The position numbers and the translations under genes are program-made. From Arthrospiribacter ruber (GTDB taxonomy: Bacteria > Bacteroidota > Bacteroidia > Cytophagales > Cyclobacteriaceae), in NCBI RefSeq assembly GCF_019343195.1, contig NZ_RPHB01000009.1:186001-250000 (forward strand): a stretch of 64,000 nucleotides of DNA, written 5' to 3'. Within the stretch, counting starts at the first letter, position 1. Each line of letters begins with the position of its first letter. The notes beneath the pieces are model-generated. The model saw only the letters and a program-made list of their open reading frames with translations. It made no database searches and had not been told where the DNA came from. Positions 26,776 to 35,834 of this stretch are shown piece after piece.

Positions 26776-28890
26776 ATGAATCAATTTGTCATCAAAAGAA
26801 ACGGGGAATACGCCCCATTTGAACCTTTCAAAATAGAAGATGCCCTGATCAAGGCATTTCAGAGTGTGCATCAACCGTATCATTCCCTCACTTTTAAAAA
26901 AGTCCTTCACCATTTACAATCCAAAACGACCTGGGCAGTAGAGGAGATTCAGGATATCATCGAAAAGGAATTGTATGCATTCGGGTATTTTGATGTCATG
27001 CGCTCCTTTATGCTCTACCGGCATACCCGCAAAATGCAACGGGAGCATGTGGCAGGACTCAACGAAGACACAACCTACGTGGACAGCACGCAGACCATCG
27101 AAGAATACATCCATCAAACCGACTGGCGGATCAATGCCAATGCCAATACATCCTACTCCAATGCAGGACTTGTCAATAATGTAGCGGGAAAAATCATCGC
27201 CAATTACTGGCTCGATAAGGTTTATAGCAAGGAAGAAGGTTATGCACACCGCAATGGAGACATTCATATCCATGACCTGGACTGTCTGACCGGATATTGT
27301 GCAGGTTGGAGTTTGAGAGTTTTGCTCAATGAAGGTTTCAATGGTGTAAGAGGCAGGGTTGAAAGCAAGCCTCCCTCCCACTTCAGAGAGGCACTTGGTC
27401 AAATGGCCAATTTCCTTGGAATCCTCCAAAGTGAATGGGCAGGAGCACAGGCATTCAGTTCATTTGATACTTACCTGGCTCCCTATGTCTTCAAAGACCA
27501 ACTTTCACAGAAGGATGTAGAAAAAGCCATCCGCTCTTTTGTCTACAACCTCAATGTACCTGCCCGGTGGGGACAGTCTCCTTTTACCAATATTACTTTG
27601 GATTGGGTTGTTCCTGAGGACTTAAAAGATCAGATCCCCACTAAAAATGACATTCATTTGTTCAAATTTATCCAAGATGAAAAACTACTGGAAATCGCCA
27701 AAAGCAGAGGTGTAAACAGCTTGGAAGATTTGAGCTACAAGTATTTTCAAAAGGAAATGAATATGATCAACAAGGCCTATTACACTGTAATGACAGAAGG
27801 TGATGCCAATGGTCAGCCCTTTACTTTCCCCATTCCCACTGTCAACATCACGGAAGATTTTGATTGGTATGGAGAAAATACCGACCTGCTGTTCGAAAAT
27901 ACCGCCAAAATCGGCTCCTCGTATTTCCAGAATTTTATAGGAAGTCAATACACCTATGATGAATCGGGCAACAAGGTCGAAAACCCAAATGCCTATAAAC
28001 CCAACGCTGTGCGCAGCATGTGTTGTAGATTGCAACTGGATCTCAGAGAACTTCTTAAAAGAGGAAATGGCCTTTTTGGCTCGGCAGAGATGACCGGAAG
28101 CATTGGCGTAGTCACCATCAATATGGCAAGGTTAGGCTATATCTACCAAGGAAACTTGGAGGGATTATACCAAAGGTTGGATCATCTTTTGGAAATAGCC
28201 AAATCCACCCTGGAGAAGAAGCGACAATTTATCCAAGAGATGTATGACAGAGGTCTTTTCCCTTATACCAAAAGGTACCTTCCCCATTTCCGAAATCACT
28301 TCAGCACCATCGGTGTCAATGGCATCAATGAAATGATCCTCAATTTCACCGACGGTGTGGATGATCTCACCTTTGACTCAGGGCAAAAATTGTCGGCAGA
28401 TATCCTGGAATATATCCGGGAGAAGATGAAAGTCTATCAGGAGGCGACAGGTAACCTTTACAACCTTGAAGCCACGCCTGCTGAAGGCACTACCTACAGA
28501 TTTGCCAAAGAAGACAAAAAACGCTTTGATGATATCATTCAGGCTGGAATGGAGGAAAACATCTACTACACCAATTCCTCGCAGATTCCTGTAGACTACA
28601 CCGATGATCCATTCGAGGCATTGATGCTACAGGATGATCTCCAATGCAAATACACCGGAGGCACGGTTTTGCACCTTTACATGAGGGAAAAAGTATCTTC
28701 AGCAGAGGCTTGCCGAAACTTGGTCAAAAAAGTACTCTCTAACTTTAAACTGCCTTACATAACTGTCACCCCGGTATTCAGCATTTGCCCTGTACATGGA
28801 TATCTGAACGGTGAACATGAATTCTGCCCAAAATGCGATGAAATCCTATTAGATAATTTAAACCAAAATAAACAAGAACATGCAAACTGA
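26776..28890 (+). CDS. nrdD: Anaerobic ribonucleoside-triphosphate reductase, large part lacking the glycyl-radical loop
   Basis: Class III reductase makes deoxyribonucleotides without oxygen. The 704-residue protein has an N-terminal ATP cone (about 3-90) and the ten-stranded barrel; the C-terminal zinc module CPVHGYLNGEHEFCPKC ends the protein. The usual last 50 residues with the glycyl-radical motif R-V-x-G-Y-x-R-P are absent from this frame. They occur in an overlapping ORF (28880-29050) in the +1 frame. nrdG follows. So the enzyme appears to be encoded as two polypeptides, or the gene carries a natural or artefactual frameshift. Confidence 0.88.
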   Translation: MNQFVIKRNGEYAPFEPFKIEDALIKAFQSVHQPYHSLTFKKVLHHLQSKTTWAVEEIQDIIEKELYAFGYFDVMRSFMLYRHTRKMQREHVAGLNEDTTYVDSTQTIEEYIHQTDWRINANANTSYSNAGLVNNVAGKIIANYWLDKVYSKEEGYAHRNGDIHIHDLDCLTGYCAGWSLRVLLNEGFNGVRGRVESKPPSHFREALGQMANFLGILQSEWAGAQAFSSFDTYLAPYVFKDQLSQKDVEKAIRSFVYNLNVPARWGQSPFTNITLDWVVPEDLKDQIPTKNDIHLFKFIQDEKLLEIAKSRGVNSLEDLSYKYFQKEMNMINKAYYTVMTEGDANGQPFTFPIPTVNITEDFDWYGENTDLLFENTAKIGSSYFQNFIGSQYTYDESGNKVENPNAYKPNAVRSMCCRLQLDLRELLKRGNGLFGSAEMTGSIGVVTINMARLGYIYQGNLEGLYQRLDHLLEIAKSTLEKKRQFIQEMYDRGLFPYTKRYLPHFRNHFSTIGVNGINEMILNFTDGVDDLTFDSGQKLSADILEYIREKMKVYQEATGNLYNLEATPAEGTTYRFAKEDKKRFDDIIQAGMEENIYYTNSSQIPVDYTDDPFEALMLQDDLQCKYTGGTVLHLYMREKVSSAEACRNLVKKVLSNFKLPYITVTPVFSICPVHGYLNGEHEFCPKCDEILLDNLNQNKQEHAN

Positions 28891-29050
28891 AATCAAAGAA
28901 CCCCAAACCAAAAACCTACTTTCCCAACATAAAGACAAAAGGACGAAATGTCTGGTATATACTCGGGTCATGGGTTACCACAGACCTGTAGAAAGTTTTA
29001 ACATTGGCAAAAAAGGGGAGCACAAACAGAGAACCCATTTCAAAGAATAA
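28880..29050 (+). CDS. Separate glycyl-radical C-terminal domain of anaerobic ribonucleotide reductase
   Basis: This 56-residue ORF starts with ATG at 28880, overlapping the last 11 bp of the large nrdD frame, and ends at TAA 29048-29050, 5 bp before nrdG. It contains RTKCLVYTRVMGYHRPVESF, which matches the radical-bearing end of class III reductases (R-V-x-G-Y-x-R-P), with Gly32 as the radical site, then the NIGKKGEHKQR basic tail typical of NrdD C-termini. The N-terminal 20 residues are not part of the usual domain and give it its own start. The frame is closed by a stop at 28859-28861, so a frameshift would have to occur in the short overlap. Confidence 0.75.
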   Translation: MQTEIKEPQTKNLLSQHKDKRTKCLVYTRVMGYHRPVESFNIGKKGEHKQRTHFKE

Positions 29051-29055
29051 ACTTA

Positions 29056-29733
29056 ATGGTCAAAAAGCCAATTTACAGTATCACCCCATTTACGCTGCTG
29101 GATTATCCAGATCATACAGCCTGCATCCTTTGGTTTGCAGGCTGTAATATGCGTTGCGGCTATTGCTACAATCCTGAAATCGTCAGGGGAAAAGGAAAGG
29201 TCGGTTTCGATGAAGTGCTCAGCTTTTTAGAAAAAAGGAAAAACCTGCTTGATGGTGTTGTCTTCAGCGGCGGGGAGTGCACGATGCACCAAGACCTACC
29301 TTACTATGCCTCGGAAGTAAAGCGCCTTGGGATGAAAGTCAAAATAGATACCAACGGAAGTCGTCCACACGTGCTCGAGGATTTGCTTTATGAAGGATTG
29401 GTGGATTATGTCGCACTGGATTTCAAAGCTTTGCCAGAAGATTTTGAAAGCATCACCCACTCTGATTTCTTTGAGCAGTTTAAAGAAAGTCTGGAAGTAT
29501 TGATAGGCCACGATGTTCCCTTTGAAATAAGGACAACCGTCCATTCAGAATTGATCAACGTAGAAAAGCTTTCGAAAATGGCTAGTTTCCTTCGTGACCA
29601 AGGCTACAAGGGAAAATATTATTTACAACACTTTGTAGGCGAAAAAGAAACAATCAAGACCTTATCTCACAGCAAAAAACCAAATTTGGCATTCACAGAT
29701 TATCCCGAACTTGAATTAGTCTGGCGAAACTAA
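29056..29733 (+). CDS. nrdG: Anaerobic ribonucleotide reductase activating enzyme (radical SAM)
   Basis: The 225-residue protein has the radical-SAM cluster motif C-x3-C-x2-C in FAGCNMRCGYCYNPEIV, followed by FSGGEC. It generates the glycyl radical on NrdD. It is the third gene of nrdD-glycyl domain-nrdG. The closest spacing in the set (5 bp) is to the small glycyl-domain ORF, which fits their functional pairing. The length is slightly above the usual NrdG and nearer to the YjjW/NrdG-2 type. Confidence 0.88.
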   Translation: MVKKPIYSITPFTLLDYPDHTACILWFAGCNMRCGYCYNPEIVRGKGKVGFDEVLSFLEKRKNLLDGVVFSGGECTMHQDLPYYASEVKRLGMKVKIDTNGSRPHVLEDLLYEGLVDYVALDFKALPEDFESITHSDFFEQFKESLEVLIGHDVPFEIRTTVHSELINVEKLSKMASFLRDQGYKGKYYLQHFVGEKETIKTLSHSKKPNLAFTDYPELELVWRN

Positions 29734-29743
29734 GATTTTTCCC

Positions 29744-30044
29744 TTGCCACCGAAGCACTGAATACACGGAAATAAATTCTAAAAAAGTAAATCTCTTTTC
29801 CGTGATCCACCGAGTCTCCGTGGTAACTATTTTTGCCACAGAAGCACCAAAGACTTGGAGAAATATCTCAAAACAATAAAACCCTAAATACCGCTAACCC
29901 TCCCTTTCCGTGCTCCTCCGAACCTCCGTGGCAAATATTCTATTGCCACAGAAGCACCGAAAACACGGAAGAAATATCTCAAAACAATAAAATCCTAAGT
30001 ACCACTAACCACCCCCTCCGTGCTCCTCCGAACCTCCGTGGCAA
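29744..30044. repeat. Three CCACGGAG-type inverted-end repeat units beside the GxxExxY gene
   Basis: Three units each start TTGCCAC(A/C)GAAGCAC and end CTCCGTGG(C/T)AA, so each has complementary ends: 29744-29826, 29833-29934 and 29943-30044. The last two are both 102 bp and share the interior words GAAATATCTCAAAACAATAAA, CCTAA(A/G)TACC(G/A)CTAACC and TCCGTGCTCCTCCGAACC. The block fills the spacer between nrdG and the GxxExxY gene. Such repeats are often seen beside GxxExxY genes in Bacteroidota. Confidence 0.8.
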
Positions 30045-30052
30045 TAATAATA

Positions 30053-30439
30053 TCAAAGCAATACCCTTTTAATATCCAACTTTACCTTCCCAAAATTAAG
30101 AATCAACCCAACTTCACATCCTGAGCATTTCAAGTAATTGATCGTTTGAGCCATATCTTCATTGGCAATTGAACTTTTGGCTTTGATTTCCAAAATCACA
30201 GAATCAAAAACAACAAAATCGGCAAAAAACTTATGGGGCAAAATCACTGTCTTATACGGGACATCATACATTTTTTCTCGCTCATAGAAAATGTTGTTCC
30301 TGTTGAATTCATACTCCAAAGCATCCTTATAAACCACCTCCAAAAACCCCATCCCCAATGTCTTGTGTACCTCGATTGCCAATCCAATGATAATTTCAGT
30401 GTCCCCTGCTAGAGGGAAAAATTCTTGCTTAATTTCCAT
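30053..30439 (-). CDS. GxxExxY family protein (PD-(D/E)XK-like)
   Basis: The 128-residue protein carries the naming motif G-F-L-E-V-V-Y (GMGFLEVVYKDAL near 30-42) and a nuclease-like core FFADFVVFDSVILEIKA, with D-x(n)-E-x-K spacing of the PD-(D/E)XK fold. Family members occur in many copies per genome, usually next to short GC-rich repeats such as those at 29744-30044, and their function is not established. Its base use resembles the island. It ends 8 bp from the last repeat unit and lies downstream of norF, possibly outside the nor operon. Confidence 0.85.
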   Translation of the reverse strand: MEIKQEFFPLAGDTEIIIGLAIEVHKTLGMGFLEVVYKDALEYEFNRNNIFYEREKMYDVPYKTVILPHKFFADFVVFDSVILEIKAKSSIANEDMAQTINYLKCSGCEVGLILNFGKVKLDIKRVLL

Positions 30440-30526
30440 ATTTTAAAAGTTTTAGTGAAAAATAATGAACTAAATTAATGATTCTCAGAAAATTATTCAA
30501 TCACTACAGCCCTCGATTAGTGAATT

Positions 30527-30769
30527 TCAAAAAGACATCCCCACCACTATCACGACCAACATCCCTACCATGATAGTTGCAATCTTCCAGAAAACATGCG
30601 CTTTTCTCAACTCCATAAACTCAAAGGCTACCAAATAAAACTTGACCCCTGCGATTCCCATAACCATAAGAGACAGTAGCCTTGAATCTCCCCAAAAACT
30701 GACTATCAGTGCAGTAGTCAAAGTCAATCCTATCAAAACCGAGAGCGTAAATAAATTTTCATTTTTCAT
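30527..30769 (-). CDS. norF: NorF-like small membrane protein (cytochrome c oxidase subunit IV type)
   Basis: The protein from ATG at 30769 (MKNENLFTLSVLIG) has 80 residues and three membrane helices, as in the prokaryotic COX4/NorF group; the segment GIAGVKFYLVAFEFMELR with a charged helix end is typical. An ATG at 30781 would overlap norE; the start at 30769, one base after the norE stop, is preferred. NorE and NorF assist NO reductase activity in known denitrifiers. It is the last gene of the nor cluster. Confidence 0.7.
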   Translation of the reverse strand: MKNENLFTLSVLIGLTLTTALIVSFWGDSRLLSLMVMGIAGVKFYLVAFEFMELRKAHVFWKIATIMVGMLVVIVVGMSF

Positions 30770-30770
30770 A

Positions 30771-31358
30771 TCAAAACACAAGATAAAGTGCCGGGAAAAG
30801 CAACAACCATATCAGGTCACACATATGCCAAAATGCAGCTCCAGACTCAACATCAGCCAGCTCTACTGCCATAGATTTACTTTTCATATTGATCCAGATT
30901 ACCAGCAAAATCACCAAACCCACGAGCACATGCGCCAAATGAAAACCTGTCAGTAGCCAATAAAAAGTAAAAAACATATTATCTGCCATTTCTATGTCTG
31001 ATGAAAGCTTTTCATAATATTCCCAGCTTTTCAGACCTACGAATACCAGGCCGCCAAGCATGGTCAACAAAAGACTCCTCTTAGAGGCTTCCATTTCCCA
31101 AGATTTCAACTTCGCAACAGTGTCGGCCATAAAATATCCACTCACTAAAAGTACCAAGGTATTCAGCATTCCCAGCGGCGCATTGAGCATCAATCTCGAT
31201 GTATGAAAAAGTTCCGTCTCTAAATTTCCATAATAAACCAAACCTCCAATCCCCAATCCAAAGGTGACCAACTCCAATATGATGATAATCCATAACAGGA
31301 TTCCACCTGGAGGATAAGAAATGTCTCTATGATCTATGGAATGTGTTTTTATTTGCAT
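30771..31358 (-). CDS. norE: NorE-like cytochrome c oxidase subunit III family protein
   Basis: The 195-residue protein has five membrane helices and COX3 signatures: SYPPGGILLWIIIILEL at the start, LGGLVFVGLKSWEYYEKL in the middle and the terminal GFHLAHVLVGL and FWHMCDLIWLLLFPALYL. This short five-helix form next to norB is NorE, thought to support NO reductase stability or activity. It starts 1 bp after the norD stop and is followed by norF. Confidence 0.82.
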   Translation of the reverse strand: MQIKTHSIDHRDISYPPGGILLWIIIILELVTFGLGIGGLVYYGNLETELFHTSRLMLNAPLGMLNTLVLLVSGYFMADTVAKLKSWEMEASKRSLLLTMLGGLVFVGLKSWEYYEKLSSDIEMADNMFFTFYWLLTGFHLAHVLVGLVILLVIWINMKSKSMAVELADVESGAAFWHMCDLIWLLLFPALYLVF

Positions 31359-31359
31359 T

Positions 31360-33153
31360 CTACTGGTGTTTAATCCTTTCGTACAACTTGACCAGTGAGC
31401 TTAACAACTCCACTGGTGTGGTCAGAATCTGATAATGATTTTGTCCAAACATCTGAGGCAGGTAGTATTTGGCTTGGGCTTCAATGGCAAGGGCATAGGA
31501 ATGTATCTGCCTCTCATTCAGTTCGCGTAGTGCCTGCTTGATGTCCTGAATGCCGTATTTCCCTTCATATCGGTCATAATCGTTGGGCTTGCCATCTGAT
31601 ATCAGGATTACCCATTTGTTTTTGGTCTTTCGTTGATCTAGCCTGGCACCGGCATGACGCAGTGCAGCCCCAATTCTGGTATAGCCTTGAGGTTCGACCG
31701 CCCCAATTCTTTGTTTGCCTAAATTCCAGCTTTCATCAAATTCCTTAAGAGTAAGGTACGTGGAGTAATTTCTGGTTTTGGAATAAAAACTATCAATGGA
31801 AAAATCTATATCAAACTCATTCAAAATCTCTCCGAAAAGAATGGAGACTTCTTTTTCCACGTCAATCACCCGATTATTGTCAGCATATCCATCGCTGGAT
31901 AAACTCACGTCCAAAAGAAGTAATATGGAAAGGTCTTTCTCTTTTTTCCGTTTGGAGAGATAAATATTTTCAGCAGGAGTTTTCCGGGCATGTACATCCG
32001 TATATAAATCCGTCAAAGCATCTATATCAAACTCATCCCCTTGATTCTGCCTGCGCTGCTGCTGCATTTTGTTGTTGACGGAAGTAAGCATTTTACGTAA
32101 ACCCAACAAGGTATTTGCATGCTTGGAAATGGTATTTCGGTAATAGTCCAAATCAGTTTTCACCAAAGTTTGGGGATACACTTTACAAAAATCAGGTTTA
32201 TAAATCCGCTTTTTAAAATCCCATTCATCATAGAGCAAATGGAAGCCTTTTTCATCCCGCTCAGCACTTTCAGAGACGGTAGTATTTTCTACAAATTCTG
32301 CCTGATAAATCGAATGCGCAGGGTCATCCACCCTAACAGTAAATTTCATGCTCAACTCTTCCAATGCATCCTGATGGTCTTCCAACTCGTCTTTGCCATC
32401 AAAATCCCGCCAAACCCCATTGGATTCTTCAGCCGTTTCCACCTTTTCAAAGTTGTGCAGTAAAACATAGTCTTCCTGCTGCTTTTTATCGATGGTGAGG
32501 TTTTTTACTTCCTCCACCGCTTTGGCCATCAATGTGGTTGTTGGATTTTCTTCTTTGCCCTTTTTGGTTCGATCGTCAAAATTCTGAAGGGAATCATCTA
32601 CATCTGCCAAAGGGTCAGCATACATCCATTTTCCATAAAGTAAACTCAAATCCGCTTGCTCTCCGGGCTTGGTCTTGGACTCAAAATGGCTTTTTATTTT
32701 ATCATGCAGTTGGGCAGCAATCCTAAACTCATCAGCTAACTTTTCCATGACGGCAGGAGCCGTCTGTTCGGCCATCTGACGGGAAAGGATCAGATCGTCC
32801 GTTTCCTTAGTCCAATTATAGCCTAGGTCTTGTTGTGCGCTCAGATAAAGTGTTCTAAAAAAATAGAAATAGAGGTTTTCTTCCCAAGTTGGAAACTCGG
32901 CAAAAGAAATGGGAAGGAAGAAATTATTGTTTTTAAAACCTCCCTCTGCTTCAGCAGGATAAATGTCAATTGCTTTCCCGGTAATGGCCCTGGCCAAAAA
33001 AGTCAATCTTGGCCGGATTACTTCCAAATCCACCTTCTGGTGCATTTCCAATTCGGCTTTCAGTCGGCTTTTTTTAAAATACCGAACCAACCTGCCATAT
33101 ACCCATTCATCTATATCCAGTCCCATTTTCTGATTTATTTCTATTTTGTTCAA
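31360..33153 (-). CDS. norD: NorD, von Willebrand factor A domain protein for NO reductase activation
   Basis: The 597-residue soluble protein has a long N-terminal part and a C-terminal VWA domain (about 400-590) with an intact metal site: LLLLDVSLSSDG (DxSxS), a Thr in GYTRIGAALRHAGARL and the Asp in ISDGKPNDYD. NorD acts with the AAA+ protein NorQ to insert iron or otherwise activate the NorBC complex. norQ lies upstream on the same strand, but the two are separated by a 302-bp repeat-filled spacer. Confidence 0.9.
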   Translation of the reverse strand: MNKIEINQKMGLDIDEWVYGRLVRYFKKSRLKAELEMHQKVDLEVIRPRLTFLARAITGKAIDIYPAEAEGGFKNNNFFLPISFAEFPTWEENLYFYFFRTLYLSAQQDLGYNWTKETDDLILSRQMAEQTAPAVMEKLADEFRIAAQLHDKIKSHFESKTKPGEQADLSLLYGKWMYADPLADVDDSLQNFDDRTKKGKEENPTTTLMAKAVEEVKNLTIDKKQQEDYVLLHNFEKVETAEESNGVWRDFDGKDELEDHQDALEELSMKFTVRVDDPAHSIYQAEFVENTTVSESAERDEKGFHLLYDEWDFKKRIYKPDFCKVYPQTLVKTDLDYYRNTISKHANTLLGLRKMLTSVNNKMQQQRRQNQGDEFDIDALTDLYTDVHARKTPAENIYLSKRKKEKDLSILLLLDVSLSSDGYADNNRVIDVEKEVSILFGEILNEFDIDFSIDSFYSKTRNYSTYLTLKEFDESWNLGKQRIGAVEPQGYTRIGAALRHAGARLDQRKTKNKWVILISDGKPNDYDRYEGKYGIQDIKQALRELNERQIHSYALAIEAQAKYYLPQMFGQNHYQILTTPVELLSSLVKLYERIKHQ

Positions 33154-33455
33154 TTTTATCCCGAATCACTTCTCTCTTCTGGTTTGCGCTAAAGCTCTGG
33201 TTTGAAAATATTTCGCCGAAGGCATATTTCAACTTTATTTCACGAAGTATATTTCAATAACCAATACCCAAGATCACTTTCAGCCAGTATCCATAAATAT
33301 CAATCAGTATCCACCAATATCTATTTCAATCATATTTCGCGAAGCATATTTCCATTATATTTCTACAATATCCCGAATCGCTTCGCTCTCGGGATCTCCG
33401 TTTCACTCCGATTTCGCACCGCATATTTCAATTATATTTCAACCCTATTCCAATA
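33154..33455. repeat. Intergenic repeat mosaic, copy 3, inside the nor gene cluster
   Basis: The spacer between norQ and norD is a mosaic in inverted orientation of the same words as copies 1, 2 and 5: ATTTCGCCGAAGGCATATTTC, CACTTCTCTCTTCTGGTTTG, repeated CAATATC/AGTATCCA words (33270-33320), the CCCGAATCGCTTCGCTCTCG hairpin (33372-33394) and TCCGTTTCACTCCGATTTCG. No coding ORF. Its position breaks an otherwise tightly packed operon. Confidence 0.75.
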
Positions 33456-34235
33456 TCATATCATCAAATCCACCAAATCCTTCATAGACTCAATGGTCTG
33501 TGCATCATCGCTAAGGGGTTCGACAATCGCCACATGACAGGCAAGCCTCTTGGGTAGACCACTATTGATCAGTTTAGCCGCATCCACCAACAAGCGGGTA
33601 GAAACCGTTTCTGTCAAACCCAATTCGGTAAGATTCCGGATTTTACCACCTATAGCCACCAGCTTTTTGGCAATATCCTGCTCCACTCCAGTTTCGTTGA
33701 CAAGAATTTCTGTTTCAATTTTTGCTGTTGGATAACCAAAGCTCAAAGCCACAAAACGTTGCCTTGTGGAAGGTTTCAGCTCTTTGAAACCTCTTTGGTA
33801 ACCTGGATTGAAGGAAGCAATCAACATGAAGTTTTCATGGGCTTTGACCGTCTCTCCGAGTTTATCAATGAACAATTCCCTTCTGTGATCTGTCAGCGAG
33901 TGGATAGCCACTATCACATCAGGTCGGGCCTCAGCCACCTCATCCAGGTAAAGGATTGCCCCTTCCCTGACTGCTGTAGTCAATGGGCCATCTATCCATA
34001 CCGTTTCAGCTCCTTTGATAATAAACCTACCTATCAAATCCGTAGAGGATGTTTCTTCATGGCAGGAAATAGTGATCAGTTTCTGACCTGTTGTGTGGGC
34101 CATATATTCCACAAACCGGGATTTCCCACTTCCTGTTGGCCCTTTTAGCAGTAAAGGCATGCGGTTTTGGAAGGTTTGTAAAAAAACCTCCGATTCCTGA
34201 TGTGTCTGATGATAATAAGGTGCTTCGATGACCAT
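33456..34235 (-). CDS. norQ: NorQ, MoxR-type AAA+ ATPase
   Basis: The 259-residue protein has Walker A GPTGSGKSRFVE at about 34-45, the MoxR-type loop SCHEETSSTDLIGRFI, Walker B GAILYLDEVAEA and sensor region FMLIASFNPGYQRG. It is the ATPase partner of NorD in maturing NO reductase. It lies 130 bp downstream of norB in the order norC-norB-norQ-norD-norE-norF. Confidence 0.92.
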   Translation of the reverse strand: MVIEAPYYHQTHQESEVFLQTFQNRMPLLLKGPTGSGKSRFVEYMAHTTGQKLITISCHEETSSTDLIGRFIIKGAETVWIDGPLTTAVREGAILYLDEVAEARPDVIVAIHSLTDHRRELFIDKLGETVKAHENFMLIASFNPGYQRGFKELKPSTRQRFVALSFGYPTAKIETEILVNETGVEQDIAKKLVAIGGKIRNLTELGLTETVSTRLLVDAAKLINSGLPKRLACHVAIVEPLSDDAQTIESMKDLVDLMI

Positions 34236-34365
34236 AATATTGAGTTTTGAGTTTTGAAAGCCGGGCTGCCAGAAGAGACAACCCAGCTAAAATCAGGAAT
34301 CGGCAAATCTGATAAAGAAACAGACCGATGGCCTATTTTCCTGTTTGAGAATTAAAATGAAGGCT

Positions 34366-35721
34366 TTAACTAACCAAAACAGCTTCTTCATTTTTGGTTA
34401 GTGCTTCATCAGTAGGCCTACCATATTTGATAAATTCATAAATATAGATTCCGATTCCGGTTGCAAACATGGTAGCACAAAGCAGCATCACCACAAAGTG
34501 GATTTTGACTTCTTCCTGAGCCACCATAAAATCCATGCTGAGTCTTCTTTCCAGATAGACTTGTACTACACCTGCAACACCAAGTGCTACCACCATCCCT
34601 AGCATACCGATATTTGACAGCCAGAAAGCAAGATGTCCGTTGGTTTTGTCATGTCGTTTTCTGCCGGTGATATTAGGCATGGCATAACTGATGATGGCCA
34701 ATACAATCATCACATAAGCACCCCAAAAAGCATAATGTCCATGCATAGCCGTCACCAAAGTACCGTGGGTGTAGAGATTGGTCTGTGGAAGTGTATGGGC
34801 AAAGCCCAGCAACCCTGCACCGATAAAAGAAACAATAGCCGCTCCGATAGTCCAGAAAAGGGCGATTTTGTTGGGGTGGTTTTTCTCACCTTTGCGGTAC
34901 ATATAGACTGCAAACAATGCCATGGCCAAGAATGCAAGTGGCTCCAAGGCAGAGAATACTCCCCCTACGATTAACCAGATTTTATTCACTCCTATATAGT
35001 AATAGTGGTGACCTGTACCCAGGATCCCTGATAGGAAGGTCAAACCAACGATCACATAAAGCCATTTTTCAATGACTTCTCTATCTACCCCTGTCAATTT
35101 GATCAGAAGGAAGGCTAATATTCCGCCCATGATCAATTCCCAAACTCCTTCTACCCAAAGATGAACTACCCACCATCTAAAAAAGGAGTCGGTTACCTGT
35201 GAATCAAACCATATCATTCCAGGGAGGTACAAGAGCGCGGCAAAAACCAGCCCCATAGTCATAACCAAAGCTGTGGTGGTCTGCCTTTTCCCTTTAAACA
35301 AAGTAGCTAAGATTATTCCCAAAAACAGCAGTACATTGATGACCACCAGATAATCCAGTTCTCGGGGGATTTCCAAAAACTTTCTTCCTTCCCAGATATT
35401 AAAGTGGTAGCCTGTGATGGCAGCCACCCCAACCACAGCCAGAGAAATCAACTGCACGTATGCCAGTTTTACACTGACGAGTTCCCTTTGTGCTTCTTCC
35501 GGAATGATGTAATATGCTGCACCCATAAATCCGGTCAGCAACCAAACAACCAATAAATTGGTATGAACCGCCCTCGCGGTATTGAAGGGAATCCAGTCAT
35601 GGAGTCCATCCATGCCGATTCTGGCAAATCCCATGATAAATCCATAGACGATCTGTAGAGCGAAGAGCAGCATACATAAGGCAAAAAACCAGTAGGCTAC
35701 CTGTTGTGATTTATATTTCAT
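34366..35721 (-). CDS. norB: Nitric oxide reductase large subunit (cytochrome c-dependent type)
   Basis: NorB reduces two NO to N2O at a haem b3/FeB centre. The 451-residue, 12-helix protein keeps the ligand set: H53 (AVHTNLL) and H329/H327 (MHGHYAF) for the haems, H187 (VVHLWVEGVWE), H238 and H239 (GTGHHYY) for FeB, and the conserved Glu residues E191, E195 and E260. It lacks the N-terminal extension of quinol-dependent qNor, and norC is directly upstream, so it is cNor. It is fully intact. Confidence 0.95.
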   Translation of the reverse strand: MKYKSQQVAYWFFALCMLLFALQIVYGFIMGFARIGMDGLHDWIPFNTARAVHTNLLVVWLLTGFMGAAYYIIPEEAQRELVSVKLAYVQLISLAVVGVAAITGYHFNIWEGRKFLEIPRELDYLVVINVLLFLGIILATLFKGKRQTTTALVMTMGLVFAALLYLPGMIWFDSQVTDSFFRWWVVHLWVEGVWELIMGGILAFLLIKLTGVDREVIEKWLYVIVGLTFLSGILGTGHHYYYIGVNKIWLIVGGVFSALEPLAFLAMALFAVYMYRKGEKNHPNKIALFWTIGAAIVSFIGAGLLGFAHTLPQTNLYTHGTLVTAMHGHYAFWGAYVMIVLAIISYAMPNITGRKRHDKTNGHLAFWLSNIGMLGMVVALGVAGVVQVYLERRLSMDFMVAQEEVKIHFVVMLLCATMFATGIGIYIYEFIKYGRPTDEALTKNEEAVLVS

Positions 35722-35834
35722 GTGTTTGTTTTTTGTTTACAATGGTCATAACCTGCCCCGATAATCGGGGTGGAATCTCGCATGACAGCATTTTGTCTCT
35801 AAAAGAGATTTTTGACATGCTCGATTTCATAGTT

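Noticed and set aside
29744-30044. CRISPR-like repeats
   Set aside because: The units are about 100 bp, internally similar and lack short unique spacers.
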